The notes under the pieces were generated by a model that was not told the DNA's origin, made no database searches, and saw only the letters and a list, made by a program, of their open reading frames with translations. 64,000 bases of DNA, from the NCBI GenBank assembly GCA_963920635.1, contig OY987298.1, forward strand, positions 20,059,647 to 20,123,646, given 5' to 3'. Of this stretch, positions 21,600 through 33,845 are shown one piece after another. A program made the translations under genes and the position numbers. The DNA is from Pseudeuparius sepicola. Taxonomy: Eukaryota > Arthropoda > Insecta > Coleoptera > Anthribidae. Each line of letters begins with the position of its first letter. Position 1 is the stretch's first letter.

Positions 21600-22510
21600 A
21601 ATCTAGAAATTTCCACCATTTTCTCATACAAGCCGTTTAGCATATGCTTAGAAAAAGTGATTATAAGACTATTGTAACAAAAGGCTTGAGTGAAATTGAA
21701 AAAAAGTTGAAATTGGCAAAATGTGTCCCAAAACACCTGTTGACTCCAAAGTTCGAAAAATAAAATTGTCGCCTACCTCATTTAAATGTTACAGATGAAT
21801 TGTACTTTCAAAATTAAGAAAAAAATGCCTAATAACAATTTTTGATTTATTGTTCATAGGGAATTTTTTTGTCACTTAAAATTGTTCACTTATTCTGCAA
21901 AATTTGAAACCGCATTTTTTAATATAATCCAGTTTGTAAAATTATTCAAGAAAGTAACTCATTTCATTACCAATATTTTTAAAATATATTGTAGATATAT
22001 TTTTTATATGAAGGCAATATCCACCGCACTATTTTCATAATATAAAACATTATTATACATAAAGAAGGAAATGTATGCTAAATTATACATTCAAAATAAT
22101 AACCTGCATAAATATTTCTAGATTTTTGTCAGCTCTTCTTTGCACATATAATAATATGTCAAAGGGCTTGTGCGGGAAAATGGTGGAAATTTCTAGATTT
22201 TTTTGTAAGCTCTTTGTTAAATAAATTATGTATAATTAATATGATGACCAGTGATGTTTTAGTCAATGCCGATTAGGCATTTTTTTCTTAGGTTTGAACG
22301 TACAATTCATCTGTAACGTTTAAATGTAGTAGGCGATAATTTTATTTTTCGAACTTTGGAGTCAACAGGTGTTTTGGGACACATTTTGCCAATTTCGACT
22401 TTTTTAAATTTCACTCAAGCCTTTTGTTACAATAGTCTTATAATCACTTTTTCTAAGCATATGCTAAACGGCTTGTATGAGAAAATGGTGGAAATTTCTA
22501 GATTTTTTAA
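21600..22510. repeat. Second nested foldback, related to the outer arms
   Basis: Arms 21603-21830 and about 22285-22507 are inverted (CTAGAAATTTCCACCATTTT, AAAACACCTGTTGACTCC). Part of the arm repeats sequence of the outer palindrome (CATATGCTTAGAAAAAGTGA), showing common descent. The loop is AT-rich. Confidence 0.75.
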
Positions 22511-23239
22511 ATGATAAATTATTAATGTGATGACCATGTCCGACACGCAAGCCTTTTGTTATATAGTTATAGAATCACTTTTTCTAAGCATATGTCAAAC
22601 GGCTTGCGTGAGAAAATGATGGCAATTTTCATAAATTTTCCTGCAACTTTCCGACGCAAGTCTTCGTTCCGTCCACATCCGATAATCATGCCAATTTCAT
22701 TATAATATCTAACACATCAACAACTTTCTATAGTTTCAAAGGCTTGCATGGAAAAATAACTGAAAAATCGAAAAAAAAAAAATCCGTTAAATTTTCCGAC
22801 CTCAAAATGTACTTATCCATTCGCGCCACTCAAGCCAATATGTTTTTCGGGTTAGTGACGTTGTACGTTTTCATACTTTTGATGGGCTTGTGTGGAAAAA
22901 TTGGTCAAAATTTCGATTTTTGCTTACAAAACTACGCCCTTATTTCAACCCTTTAGCCACCTGCAACACTCGAGCCTTTGGTTTTCCGAAACCAGGTTCT
23001 ATTAATTAATAATTTAGTGAACATGGCTAGCGTGCAAATATGGGCAACAGACACCTTTTATTTCTGTTCAGGAAAATCGAATTTTCCATATGTTATCCCC
23101 AGGGGCCACTCGTAAATTTCACTTCATTCTACTCAGCGTCGATGTACTTTTCAACCCTCTTCGAGGCTAGTATGCGAAAATGGGGCACCTAAATCTGTCA
23201 CTATCTGACGGTCTATAAGTAGGTAAATACTTAGGTATA

Positions 23240-24290
23240 CTTCTGTATACACCCGATTTTCACGAAAACCATTTGGTGATTATTTTATTTAAAATCTGAC
23301 CCCACAACGTTAATGAGAACACCCCAAAACCCCCATATACCAAATTTGAACAAAAAATATACATGAATTTTAAAGACATCTGGCGAGTCAAGTGTGCCAT
23401 AGAATCCCTTCAAAACAGTTAAATGGTCAACAGGACCACTCAAAATGTTGGTGTGAAACGATTTACTACAAAAATATACAGGGTATTTTTCTCTGAGCCG
23501 TCTCAAAATTCTGAATTTTTATTAAACTTTATACTGGTCAGGAGTGCTTTGTAATCATTGAAAAAATATTAATAAACGCAAAAGTAATTTATTTCTTTAT
23601 AAAATGCCAACCAGCAAATAAAAACAATTTAAATTATTGAACCTTTCTCAACAAAGTCACTGTCTAAGATGATACATTTTCTGTGCCTTTCCTGTTGTGG
23701 CACACCAGCCACCTTAACTGATATGGACTTACCGACTGGCAGGCTTCTGTATTTTTTAGATTTAGTTCGTTTATAGTGTGTGGAGCTGTTTTGATACACT
23801 CGATTTTTGACCCGTATAAAGTTCCAAAAATTCGGTAATTTGAGTTGGCACAGATAAGAACACTCTGTATATTTTCTATTGGACCTTTGCACACCAACAC
23901 CTTGAGTGGTCCTATTGACCATTCAACTGTTTTGAAGGGATTCCATGGCACACTTGACTTGGCAGATGCCTTTAAATTCCTATTTTGCTCAACGTTCACA
24001 CCCTGCAGAATGGAACTCCCTGTACATTTTTTTATTTAAATTTGGTATGTAAGGGTTTTGAGGTGTTCTGATTAACGCTGTGGGGTCAGATTTTAAATAA
24101 AAAAATCGCTAAATGGTTTTCGTGAAATTCGGGGGTATAAAAAAAATCGCAGCCAGCCCTGTATTTGCATTCTGAAAATGGCGGGAAGGTCAAAAGATGC
24201 GGTTTTTGAAGGCCTTTCAAACAAAAAAAAAGTTTGGCCAAAAGTGAAGATTTTACGGATTTGTACAGTTTTAAAGTTGGACACCCTGTA
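23240..24290. repeat. Foldback element homologous to 16163-17305
   Basis: Arms about 23275-23500 and 23875-24125 are inverted (AAAATCTGACCCCACAACG, ATTCCATGGCACACTTGAC type strings). The right flank up to 24290 ends in ACACCCTGTATATT, another element end. No intact coding sequence. Confidence 0.7.
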
Positions 24291-24413
24291 TATTTTGTTA
24301 CTTTTACCTACTGCCTTTATTGTCTGTTAAACAAACGTACCTACTTACTATTAGGTACCCAATTATTGAAACAAAGTTCACAAATCTAATTATAATTAAA
24401 AAGAGGGTTGAAC

Positions 24414-24453
24414 CACAGAAAATATACGCTCCGCGTAGCGTATATTTTCTGTG
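24414..24453. mobile_element. 40-bp palindromic mini-element, copy 1
   Basis: It begins CACAGAAAATATACGCT and ends with its reverse complement around a six-base centre. It is flanked by perfect 8-bp direct repeats GGTTGAAC (24406-24413 and 24454-24461), as in hAT transposition. Element plus duplication is 48 bp, so an open frame crosses it on both strands. Confidence 0.8.
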
Positions 24454-24461
24454 GGTTGAAC

Positions 24462-26031
24462 ATTTATTAGAAAAGATAAACCAAGCCAAAATGCAGACTG
24501 CTCTATACTGCATGGACCTGTTGAACCGTCCCGAAAAAGTGAAGGACCCAAGAAATAATTATATTGAAACTACACTGAAAATAAAATGTGCATGCTGATC
24601 TGACGAAATCTAGTGTTACTTATTCATAAATGAAATGAAACAATTAGAATATTAAATAATGTACAACTTTTAACTGATAATATAACACACAACATAAAAA
24701 ATAAGTGAAAAATTTGCTATTATAATCCATAGTTGAAGACAATATTCTAAAAATATATTCTAAATAAGTCTGTTTGAAGGAATAGAAAGAATACCGCCCA
24801 GGGTCATTGAAATTTCATTCTGAAGAAGCATATCTGCATTCTTTGCTACTTATTTTTCTATTTCAAAATACTTTTTATGTCTATAAAAAATTGTTTCGAA
24901 GATACAGTCCTTAAGTCCGATTTATTGCCAACATACTAGGAAAAATTATTAACCGTTTTTGTTTTTCGGTATTAGGATATATTTTGCTAAAATCAAATGC
25001 GAAACAAATAGTCAACCCTGCAGTAAATTTTCGCGGAGGCAAAGGATCGAAAATATCTAACCCTAGGATTATACCTAAACAGAAATAAATTACTCAACAG
25101 CTCAGCAAAATGTGTAATACTGAAAATAGAGAATACTTCAAGTATGTAGCAGCTGAAATGCTGAAGCTGAAAAGATGAAATGTTGAATAATGCGGTGTTG
25201 TTTGTTGTGAAAAGTAGAACATTTATTGTAACGTGTAATATATTGTTATTGGATAATTATTGCTTTGGCATTACCAAATATTAAGTGTTAGGTACCTACG
25301 TTAAATTGGAAATATTAAATATTTGTAATTTATTTTCATAACAGAAAAGAATGTTTGCGAGTTGTGCATTGTTTATTTATTATTTAAAATAACAATAATT
25401 CTGGATTAGCTATTCGCCTACTCCAATAAGGGCATGTAAACCACTTTATTTTCAAATTTTGAAATATATATGTTTACTAGAATTTAACGTCACATTTATT
25501 TATTTCTATGGTTATAACTCTAATGCCAATAACAAAGTAGGTATTACCAATATATTTTATTCAAATTTTTATAATAAATACTGAACAATAAACTGGCAAG
25601 TAACACATCAAATTAAATAGGGTATTTTGCTTTATAAAAAACATTTCATTAATATTTTTTTCCAAATAATTTATCTAGTATTTCAACACTAATGTAATAT
25701 TTGGATTCTAATAACAGTTGCAAACAATTTCCATACTAAACCCAGACCAAAACTATGTTAATAGGTATTATAGTTTTGGTTCAGGTTAAACTTTTTTGTG
25801 TATCTCTAAAAAAAGTTGCAGCGGTTTAAAAATGTTAAAATTTTTTAGATTTTTGGCAATATTTTTTGTAGGTGGCCATGGACAGCAACTTTCATTATAA
25901 CAATAGAAGGCCGCTCGGAATAGCTTTCGATCGCACCCGCCACCGATTTTTGCTGTCAAACAGCCGAAATATTTAGAGTGAGCCGTTTATATAAGCCACC
26001 CTGTATATATGGTGGTATAACTGTGTCTTAC
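24462..26031. other. Intron of the Sidestep-family gene, AT-rich
   Basis: Directly after copy 1 of the mini-element, an open stretch (INQAKMQTALYCMDLLNRPE) has protein-like composition but no family I recognise. It ends at about 24598. Further right there is AT-rich DNA with a foldback-type end ACCCTGTATATA near 25998-26010. No gene recognised. Confidence 0.4.
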
Positions 26032-26168
26032 TTGTATTGAGGAGAACTGCGATGGTGACGTGCAGTTGACGCGCAGCTTGCTGTTGCTGCCCCCATCGCT
26101 CAGCGGCGAGAAGAGTCCGTCGGGCCGGGGAAGTCCCGACGGTGACGCGTCTGCACCGCCAGGTGGCG
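26032..26168 (-). CDS. Sidestep-family protein, cytoplasmic exon (Pro/Ser/Gly-rich)
   Basis: The acceptor TTTAAATTCACAG|CG joins the single carried base of the upstream exon (G|CG, Ala). The frame is PPGGADASPSGLPRPDGLF then SPLSDGGSNSKLRVNCTS up to SSIQ, ending at CAA|GTAAGA in phase 0, which fits the last exon. It is 45 codons of low-complexity cytoplasmic tail with no defined domain. The support is the phase match on both sides, good splice sites and high GC content within AT-rich intron DNA. Confidence 0.7.
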
Positions 26169-26515
26169 CTGTGAATTTAAACACCCCTATACGCCATTGA
26201 ATATAAGAAATACGCCCCATATAGGCTTAATGCTAAACTAGTCTATGGGCAATGGCAATGCCAACAATGAACAACAACAAAGAACAGCGCAGAGTAGACC
26301 CAAGGCTAGCACCGCTCCCATGGTGACGATGGCCCACATATTAGTTCGCATAGTCCCGTCGGGGCGTTGGCATCCGTATTGAGGATTATACCACGATACA
26401 GACATCACGGTATGCCCGCGCGCAGGTGCTGTGAGGTCAACGGTGACGTTTATTCGACAAAATCATGGCTACCTTTATAATTTGTGAACGGAAATTTGAT
26501 TCGTTTATAGTGAGC

Positions 26516-27050
26516 TATACTTCAGTCTGGATAAAATAGAAAGTAGGTCAGTCATGCGCAGTATAGAATTCGCCGCTTATTTCTATAAAAGCCACCATGG
26601 GCGTCCCCCTATTTGTTTAAAATTCCCTAAATGGCCTAAATGAAGGTGTTTCCTGCATTTTAACCTATAATTATTACAATAAACACTCCGAAATAAGGTG
26701 GCACAATCTACAGCACTCGCCCCCTGCCGTAATGCAAAACCGCGGTTTTCAGTATGCACGGGAGAAGGTATTCGCGACGTGATGCGCCCATGGATTGCGA
26801 CCCTCTAAAAATAGATATTTGGCGCGCTCGGCCTTTAAGCCAATCAGAGGCGCTAGAGCTGACAGAAGGAGAACCTGGAATTCGAGGTTGCCATATCAAC
26901 GAGGCAAGTGAATCGCGGGTTATGGATTATATTTCGACGTGGAAAGAAAGCTTTATATGCCACGTTTGGCAACTCTGTTTTTGATCATCGATCCAAATGC
27001 CGCATTGCGCAAGACTGACCTACTTTCTATTTCATTCAGACTGGAGTATA
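26516..27050. mobile_element. Miniature inverted-repeat element, about 535 bp
   Basis: Inverted ends of about 45 bp: left TATACTTCAGTCTGG, right the inverse of TATACTCCAGTCTGA, both continuing into AAATAGAAAGTAGGTCAGTC. The interior is GC-moderate with no recognised gene. The target duplication is not certain (possibly TA). Confidence 0.7.
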
Positions 27051-28559
27051 GGCAACCACATATTATATACCAAGGTGTCATCAAGGTGCATACATTCTGT
27101 TTTTGGATTTAACTTGACGTGCAATTGATCATATATGTCAGCCAGCGAGAATAATTTCAGGACTATTTTTATAAGTTGGCCGCGCTTTTGTCGAAGTGAC
27201 GTAGATGCGCAGAAGAGATTGATTTTTGTTCTCCTAGCTGGCATACCGTTATCTGTGTATCGTGGATTATACACAAGTAGGTATTGAAGTATTAAAACTA
27301 TCATAATTTGCCATGCAACATTACAAATTGTAACAAAACAAGACACGAACTAGGTATATGTTGTTATGTAGGAATAATGTTGTTAAAATATAAAAAGATA
27401 ATGAAAAAAGATGAGTCGGAGTTAAATTTTAAATTTATAAAAAAAAATATTTTCCTAATATGATCGCTATTGCCCGAGCCCAAAATAAGTAAACATAAAT
27501 AATGTTATATTCCTTAGTACGTTACCTGTCAGTTGTTTTTGCCTGAATAAGTCTGCTTTTTTAAAAGAAATAATAAAATGTTAATGCACAAAAAATATGT
27601 AGGTATTAAAAGAGAAGTACCACTATAGAGTGTGTAGGTTGTGATTAAAATAAAACAATGAAAATACATAAAAATATATTTATTAAAATAAATTGTACAA
27701 ACAAAATGTAACAAAAATTAATAAACTCAACAGACTAAAAGTGGAAAAATATGGAAAATATGAACATGATTTCACAGTACACAATACATATACGTTGCTA
27801 AGGCACATAATAAATATTAAATATCTTCGAATAATTCTAGATATTTCATTCACGCTCTACATACATCAAACTAATTTACTGATAAATATAAATAGGTATA
27901 TAATAATTACTGAATATTATTATCTACATCAGCAGTACCTATACCAACTTATTTTAGTAATTTTTAATGTTGCAATATTTGAGTTGAATTAGCAACTTAT
28001 TGTGTCGGCAATTAAAAAAAGATCCTATCATATTGACAAATTTGAGAAAATTCCATCGTGTTTACCGTGTTTAAGAAACTTTCAATGACAGTCTATAGAC
28101 AAACAATTAATTTTCTTTTGGTGACATTTATATCAGACCAAAGAAAATGGTACTACGCTTTCTTTGATCAGACTAAATTATTCGTTACTCCACAATTTTT
28201 AAATAGATACCTACAATTGATTTGAATATTACTTTACTTGCAGCGAATAAGGCTTTTATTAAAAATATTTTTAATCGATAATTGCTCTAAAAAACTAGAG
28301 AAATGCATATTGCAGTTATACAATATGTAATCTAAAAAGTTTGCATCATAGGGGATTTCCTTTTATTAATGATTTATTTTAAAATTTTACTTTGAGGATA
28401 ACTTTTGTTTTAAAAAATATGAAAAATGACCCACTCAAACGTGGTCACGCCACTTTCGATATACCGATGTCAAAAATAGTATTTAAAAATCAGTAAAATT
28501 TGCCTGGATTGTTAAAATTTCAAACAGCTTTAACTGAAAAAGTTGATTCTTTTTCAATT
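27051..28559. other. AT-rich intron DNA, no gene seen
   Basis: Low GC throughout. The frames are short and without domains. Confidence 0.4.
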
Positions 28560-29088
28560 TAGAACTGTGCAAAGTTGGACGTCGGGTTTGAAAGTCTGAG
28601 CCGAAAAGCATAGATTTGGGAGATTTGCGCATGCAAATCGTAACGTGTGTACGCTTGTCCGAGATTTGTACAGTTTTTAGGTGCGACGGTAGCTGACTCC
28701 TACCTATTTTTAGTCCGGAAATTATTAAATTAATTAAAATTAAAACGATAACTGATTTATTTTAAATTTGTTAAAAAATATGTCGACCATTTCGCGTAAT
28801 TTTATAATAGAATTCAATGGTAAAATAGACTTCGTTTCAATAACCATGCTTTAGACCATCTAGTTCTATTTAAACGTTTCCTGATTTCCCTCTTCCTTTT
28901 AACATTTAAACAAAACGTCAAAATACTCCAAAAACCCTTTCTCCATGATTATTGTATCAAGCGAAAATTGCAGCTTTACTACGATAAGTTGTTATAATGT
29001 GGACGCACTGAATTTGTAACGATTTATCTGTAACGATTTACTTGCGCATGCAAATCGTACGATACATCGTTGCGTGTGGACCGGCCTT
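28560..29088. mobile_element. Second copy of the AAGGCCGGTCC miniature element, left end missing
   Basis: It is homologous to 14729-15247 (GCAAAGTTGGACG onward) and ends in the intact right terminus GTGTGGACCGGCCTT followed by TA. The left inverted repeat is absent. The start sits at TTTAGAACTG in unrelated AT-rich DNA. Confidence 0.75.
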
Positions 29089-29277
29089 TAGATTCGTGAA
29101 ATAGTTTGATGATATTTTAATTATTTATTTATTTATTATTATTTGGTACTGGGAGGTACATTAATTTTGCATCAATCAAAACAGAATTATTTTAAAGCGT
29201 TAATATAAATTTCTTGAGAAAAATACATATTACTATCAATATTTAGTAAATTTAGTAGTTCGGATATTTAGTAAATC

Positions 29278-30005
29278 ATATACAGGGTGTTCGAAAAATA
29301 GACGGAGATATTTTAGAGGGTGATTCCCTGCTAAGAAATATGAAACAAAGTTTCTATAAATATGGGTCCGGAAATGCAGAGTTTTCAAGATACAGGATGT
29401 TAAATAAAAAAAAATAAAACATGAAATTATTAATGTCTTAAAAATTATTTACTCGATTCTGTTGAAATTTGGCAATGTTATTTGTTGTATTAAGAGGCTA
29501 ATTTCGCCCTAACTAGAAATTTATTAAGTCCAGTGGCGTCCCGGGGGGCACCTTAGCGAATATTATTATCAAAAAAATGTACGCCACTACCTTTTTTGTA
29601 ACTTTAATATTTTTTGTTTGATTAAGCATCTAAAAATACAACTTCTTTCCCTCTTGTATTGTTTTCCTATCTCACTTCGTTTTCGAGAAAAAAAAATAAA
29701 AACCGTTTTATTGTATGTCACTGGACAAAATTGGTTGTAGTGTACTTTATGTTATGATATTGGAAAAGTTGCAATAACACTCTTTCCTAGAAATGCTTTT
29801 GATTATTTGTTTTCCAAGGCACTTGTGTTTTTTTTTGCAAAAATTGATAAACCAATTTTGTCCAGCGACATGCAATATATTTAACATCCTGTATCTTGAA
29901 AACTCTGCATTTCCGGGCCCATGTTTATATAAACTTTTTTTCATATTTCTTAACAGGGAATCACCCTCTAAAATATCTCCGTCTATTTTTCGAACACCCT
30001 GTATA
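29278..30005. repeat. Foldback element with perfect TATACAGGGTGTTCG ends
   Basis: Left arm 29278-29405 and right arm 29880-30005 are inverted (ATAGACGGAGATATTTTAGA). A second inner pair shares ACCAATTTTGTCCAG. The loop contains no gene. Confidence 0.75.
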
Positions 30006-30039
30006 TTAAAAATTTCCCCCTATGGAACAAACTTTTTGG

Positions 30040-30310
30040 AAGATATTGGTATATGTCAAGGTTGGTATACCGTACTTTGACCGTTTTAGTAGACATAGGG
30101 GAATAGGCCCAGCGCCGCCGTGCGTCCAGCCAGGTTTGTCAGTCGTTGGCGGGGGGAGTACACAGTAGTCCCGCACCGCTTATCAGTCGAGTTTTGCGAG
30201 CAAAAAACACGCCCCGCCCCCCGCCAACGACTGACGAATACACGGCGGCGCGCCGCCCAGCCATGGCTATGTCTACTATAACGGTGAAAGTACGGTATGT
30301 ACCTATGTAT
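30040..30310. repeat. GC-rich foldback
   Basis: GTCAGTCGTTGGCGGGGGG at about 30139 faces its inverse at about 30214. The outer arms share TATGTCTACTA/TAGTAGACATA and GTACGGTA. The whole folds as an imperfect hairpin of about 270 bp. Confidence 0.65.
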
Positions 30311-30311
30311 G

Positions 30312-30712
30312 CAGAGGGTTATTGGTAATTCGATACATTCCTTTGGAGATGTGATAGTGGAGGAGGTAAGGAGTACATTTAATCCTAATATGCATTTTGC
30401 AAAACTCGAAAACTAAATAGTTTTTGAGATATTTCAATTTTTCTTAGTAGACAAAAAAAAACTACAGAACTTTTTTTTAAAATTTTCAACTGGATTACTT
30501 GCCCAACACTATGATTTTATGTTTGGATGGAAAAAAGTTCGGAAACATTATTAGATCATAGGAAATTTTTAAATAAAAATTTGTCAAAAATATTTTAAAA
30601 ATGAGTTTTGCATAATGCATAATATAGGATTAAATTTACTCCTTACCTCCTCCCCTATCATATCTCCAAAGGAATGTATCGAAGTACCAATAACCCTGTA
30701 TTTTAAAAGTAT
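30312..30712. repeat. Foldback repeat, arms about 100 bp
   Basis: The left arm (GGTTATTGGTA..CATTCCTTTGGAGAT) and right arm (ATCTCCAAAGGAATG..TACCAATAACC) are inverted. The middle is AT-rich. Confidence 0.7.
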
Positions 30713-31234
30713 CATTTTATGACGATAAGCGTAGGTTCATTATTAATTCTCAGTAAAATTAGGATACAGCCTTTGCAAAATTAAAGTAAAAAATTATTTA
30801 AAAGATCCATGCAATTTAGTAAGAAGGTATTGCAACTATTTTCTGTTTAAGCTGAACAAGTTACTATAGACGATATTGTTTTCTACACATAATCATGCAG
30901 GACGACAAGACCAATATACTATTTTTTCTGTGGTAATAAAGATATGTTGTATTATTGCAGAACTACAAGCTCCTATGCAAAAATTGTTTTCTTTTCCAAC
31001 AATGTAGAATGTAGGGATACTTCTCTTAATAGCTTTAGACGTTATTTAGAGACCGCTTGAAAATAATCGTCATGTGCGTGTTTCTTGAATCCAAAAAAAG
31101 AAGTTGCCACCTTTTCAGATTTTTTTCTTCGCATGCGCTCTACACATTGTCGAAGTGTTTGAACGTTTCGAAATGCGTATGGCCCGAACATCGATCGTGC
31201 AGGGGCCCGTGATGGCAACGGCACAGGCACTCAC
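30713..31234. other. Intron DNA, nothing recognised
   Basis: AT-rich. The final 100 bp before the exon is GC-richer and gives short open frames without a domain. Confidence 0.35.
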
Positions 31235-31366
31235 CTCGAGGCGTGTTCAAAATGTCGGGCTGCTCCCTCGCCTCCGGCGACGTCGCCAGAGCGTTCATCG
31301 AAGGTGGCGATGGGGCGCAGTCTCCCGCCGGCTTCAGCGTGTAGGCCACGACGTACCGATTATCAC
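31235..31366 (-). CDS. Sidestep-family protein, first fully cytoplasmic exon
   Basis: The acceptor TTCTTCTTTAG|GT completes the Gly codon carried from the transmembrane exon (NT-G-DNRYVVAYTLKP). The frame continues through AGDCAPSPPSMNALATSPEA to REQPDILNTPR and ends CGA G|GTGAGT. The motif GDNRYVVAYTLKP and the QPDILN stretch are typical of the conserved membrane-distal cytoplasmic block of Sidestep proteins. There are 43 full codons, phase 1 to phase 1, matching both neighbours. Confidence 0.85.
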
Positions 31367-31383
31367 CTAAAGAAGAAAACATT

Positions 31384-32730
31384 TATACAGGGTGATTCAC
31401 GTAAGTGGTTCATTAGAAGTTTACGGGGAAGGGGTGCGAATTTTGATTTTTTTTTAGTGTTGCAGCCATCGACCATAGTGATGATAACTTTGAAATTTAT
31501 GAATCTGGAAAACTGAAATTTTGGACTGTCGTAGGCGGAAGTCAACTTTATTAAGTGGTCTGTATGCCATTTCAAAATATTGTACAGGGTGTTCGGGAAA
31601 AAAATCCCAATATCAACATCGATAAATTGAAAAATCCCATTTTTTTCAAATGGAACCCATATTTTTTATTGTTCCATTCAAATGCTTGTGAAAAGACAGT
31701 TCAAAAAGATATAACACACTATATGTCTAAATGAAGCGGTTGCTTCGTTATTACGCAAAATACGTATTTTTTCTGCTCTGTATTAACAAAGATGGCATTT
31801 CTCAAGGGGCATCACATTATATGGGGCCATGAAAAATGAAATAACGCAACTATATGACAAGGTTAAAGGCTATTTAATAATATTTCTTCCCTGAGAAGCA
31901 ACAATACAAAATTAAATAATATTAACAATTACATTATAATAGGTAGGTACCAGAGTGTAAAACATATTCAAAATATCTTCGTTAGAATAGTTAATTTGAC
32001 CCATTCTTGTCAATAGTTAATATTTTATTGTTTGGGCCACAATAAATGACAATCACAAATGAAAAATCCATGTCCGCCTATTAGAAAAGGTCCGTTTTTT
32101 CTTGATATGGAGCAGCAAAAATGTATATTTTGCGTAATAACGAAGCAACCGCTTCATTTAGACATACAGTGTGTTACATCTTTTTGAACTGTCTTTTCAC
32201 AAGCATTTCAATGGTGCAATAAAAAAATATGGATTCCATTTTAAAAAAATGAGATTTTTCAATTTTTTGATGTTGATATTGGGATTTTTTTCCCGAACAC
32301 CGTGTACAATATTTTGAAATGGCATACCGACCATTTAATAAAGTTGACTTTCGCCCACGACAGTCAAAAATTTCAGTTTTCCAGATTCATAAATTTCAAA
32401 GTTATCATCACTATGGTCGATGGCTGCAACACTAAAAAAATCAAATATTTGCGAATATCTCGAAAAGGGTTACGAATAGGGTACACATTATATTCAGAAA
32501 AAAGATTTGGAATTTAATAGGGAACCATGGTGTAATAATATATAGGGTGTTCTATTTGAAATAACAAAGTTGCTATTGACTTCCGGTATAACCGAAAGCG
32601 ATCGGAAGTTAGAGTTTAGAAATAAAGTCTACAACCTGTTATATAAGTAACCAAAATATCAAATAAAAACTCATACTCCTTCCCCGTTAACTTCTAATAA
32701 ACCACTTACGTGAAGCACCCTGTATAGTTC
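31384..32730. repeat. Foldback element with another foldback nested inside
   Basis: The ends ACAGGGTGATTCACGTAAGT and the inverse ACTTACGTGAAGCACCCTGT bound the outer element. Arms about 31384-31580 and 32312-32460 share TTTGAAATTTATGAATCTGG in opposite directions. It starts 17 bp upstream of the exon at 31235-31366, within the polypyrimidine region of the intron. Confidence 0.75.
31583..32312. repeat. Nested foldback (TGTACAGGGTGTTCGGG ends)
   Basis: Arms about 31583-31745 and 32135-32312 are inverted (ATAACGAAGCAACCGCTTCA, GTCTTTTCACAAGCATT). The outer element's arms lie on either side, so this one was inserted near the outer loop. Confidence 0.7.
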
Positions 32731-33361
32731 AACGCACGAAAGGAAACGTTTCTAAAGAATGCGGGCAGTGTTGCAAAAAAATAAAGCTCGCATCGCGCGG
32801 CCACTTACTCATTTTTACTTATCATTTATTTTTAACGCGGTGTAATAAAACACTTAAAATTTTTTTTTCGACATCGTCGCATCTACCATCGCCTTTGAAA
32901 TACGGCAACAAAGCACTTCAGCCAGCGAATCGGCCGACAAAACCAGTTAGCCAACGCGTTTTGTGCCTGTTTCTATAGTACGTAAAGTTAACTGCTTATT
33001 TGGGCTACCACACAGAGCTCACTTTTTCGGCCGCCGGCAAGCTTGGCAGAGAGCTCAGTGGCGTTTCGTATGTTCGGGAGTTAACGTGCGCAAAATGAGT
33101 AAACAGGGAATATCGTTGCATTCTCAAACACGATAAATAATTGCCAATCTTATAAGGGTTTGTCTTCCTCCATAGTCTAAGTCTAAGGCATCACCGTTAA
33201 GAATAATGTAAATTATAAATTAAATAACAATTATATGAAAATTAAGTCAGTAAGTTATAAAAAATTGAGCTACACCCCTGAACTGTGACTAATTCGATAA
33301 TATTTGCTTTATTTAGTTCTTCCCCCTTACGTCTCACGCATTCTGCCGTAAGGAGGACTAT
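32731..33361. other. Intron DNA, no gene seen
   Basis: Mixed composition with a short GC-richer part near 33000-33060 (GCCGCCGGCAAGCTTGG). No domain in any frame. Confidence 0.35.
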
Positions 33362-33845
33362 ACCAGGATGACCCATTTGAAATGCATGCACCCCGTAAAA
33401 TATTTATTTTTCATCCGATTTTCGGCAGGTTTTCTTCTAAAGATAGGTCACAAAACATTTTGGTGCAAAATATCGAGGCTTTATCTCAACTGTCAAGGCC
33501 TATACTACGATTTTTTTTCTGAAAACGGACCATATCATGTGACTACGTCCTGGCATTCAGAACCTTTCAGGTTTGTACAAGTTTTGTTAAAAAATAGAAT
33601 TTTTAACAAGTTTTTAATTTCAAATAAGAGAAAATGTGTAATAAGTAATATGTGGACTTTAAGTGTTTTAAATCGGATTCATCACTAAATATGGAATACC
33701 TACTTTGAACTTGATTGTCGAAATGTTTTGAATAACTACAGTTTTTTGTGTGCTATCTTTAGGAAAAAAAACCCGTCTAAGTTGGATGAAAAATAAAAAA
33801 TGTACGGGGTTCTTCCATTTCAAATGTTCCACACTGTATACATTA
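33362..33845. repeat. Foldback element, short arms
   Basis: CATTTGAAATGCATG..CCCCGTAAA on the left faces GTACGGGGTTCTTCCATTTC on the right. The arms also share TTTTTCATCC and ATAGGTCACAAAA-type strings. It is related to 16163-17305. Confidence 0.6.

Larger units (their letters stand above)
18150..23220. repeat. About 5-kb palindrome built of nested foldback elements
   Basis: The outer left arm (about 18190-18878) and outer right arm (about 22515-23215) are inverted copies over about 700 bp. Shared strings include CACTATCTG, CTCAAGCCAATATGTTTTTC, GCCACTCGTAAATTT and GGGGCACCTAAATCTGTCAC. Between them sit two further palindromes (18885-21598 and 21600-22510). The arms carry GGCTTGAGTG/CACGCAAGCC motifs about every 60-150 bp in alternating directions. 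The whole lies in the last intron of the Sidestep-family gene. Confidence 0.85.

Noticed and set aside
24320..24598. Plus-strand open frame spanning the first mini-element as a real gene
   Set aside because: No family recognised and no clear splice sites; the frame includes a transposon insertion. Noted only as protein-like composition.
31104..31382. Plus-strand frame with Arg-rich product opposite the cytoplasmic exon
   Set aside because: It is an antisense shadow of the exon at 31235-31366.
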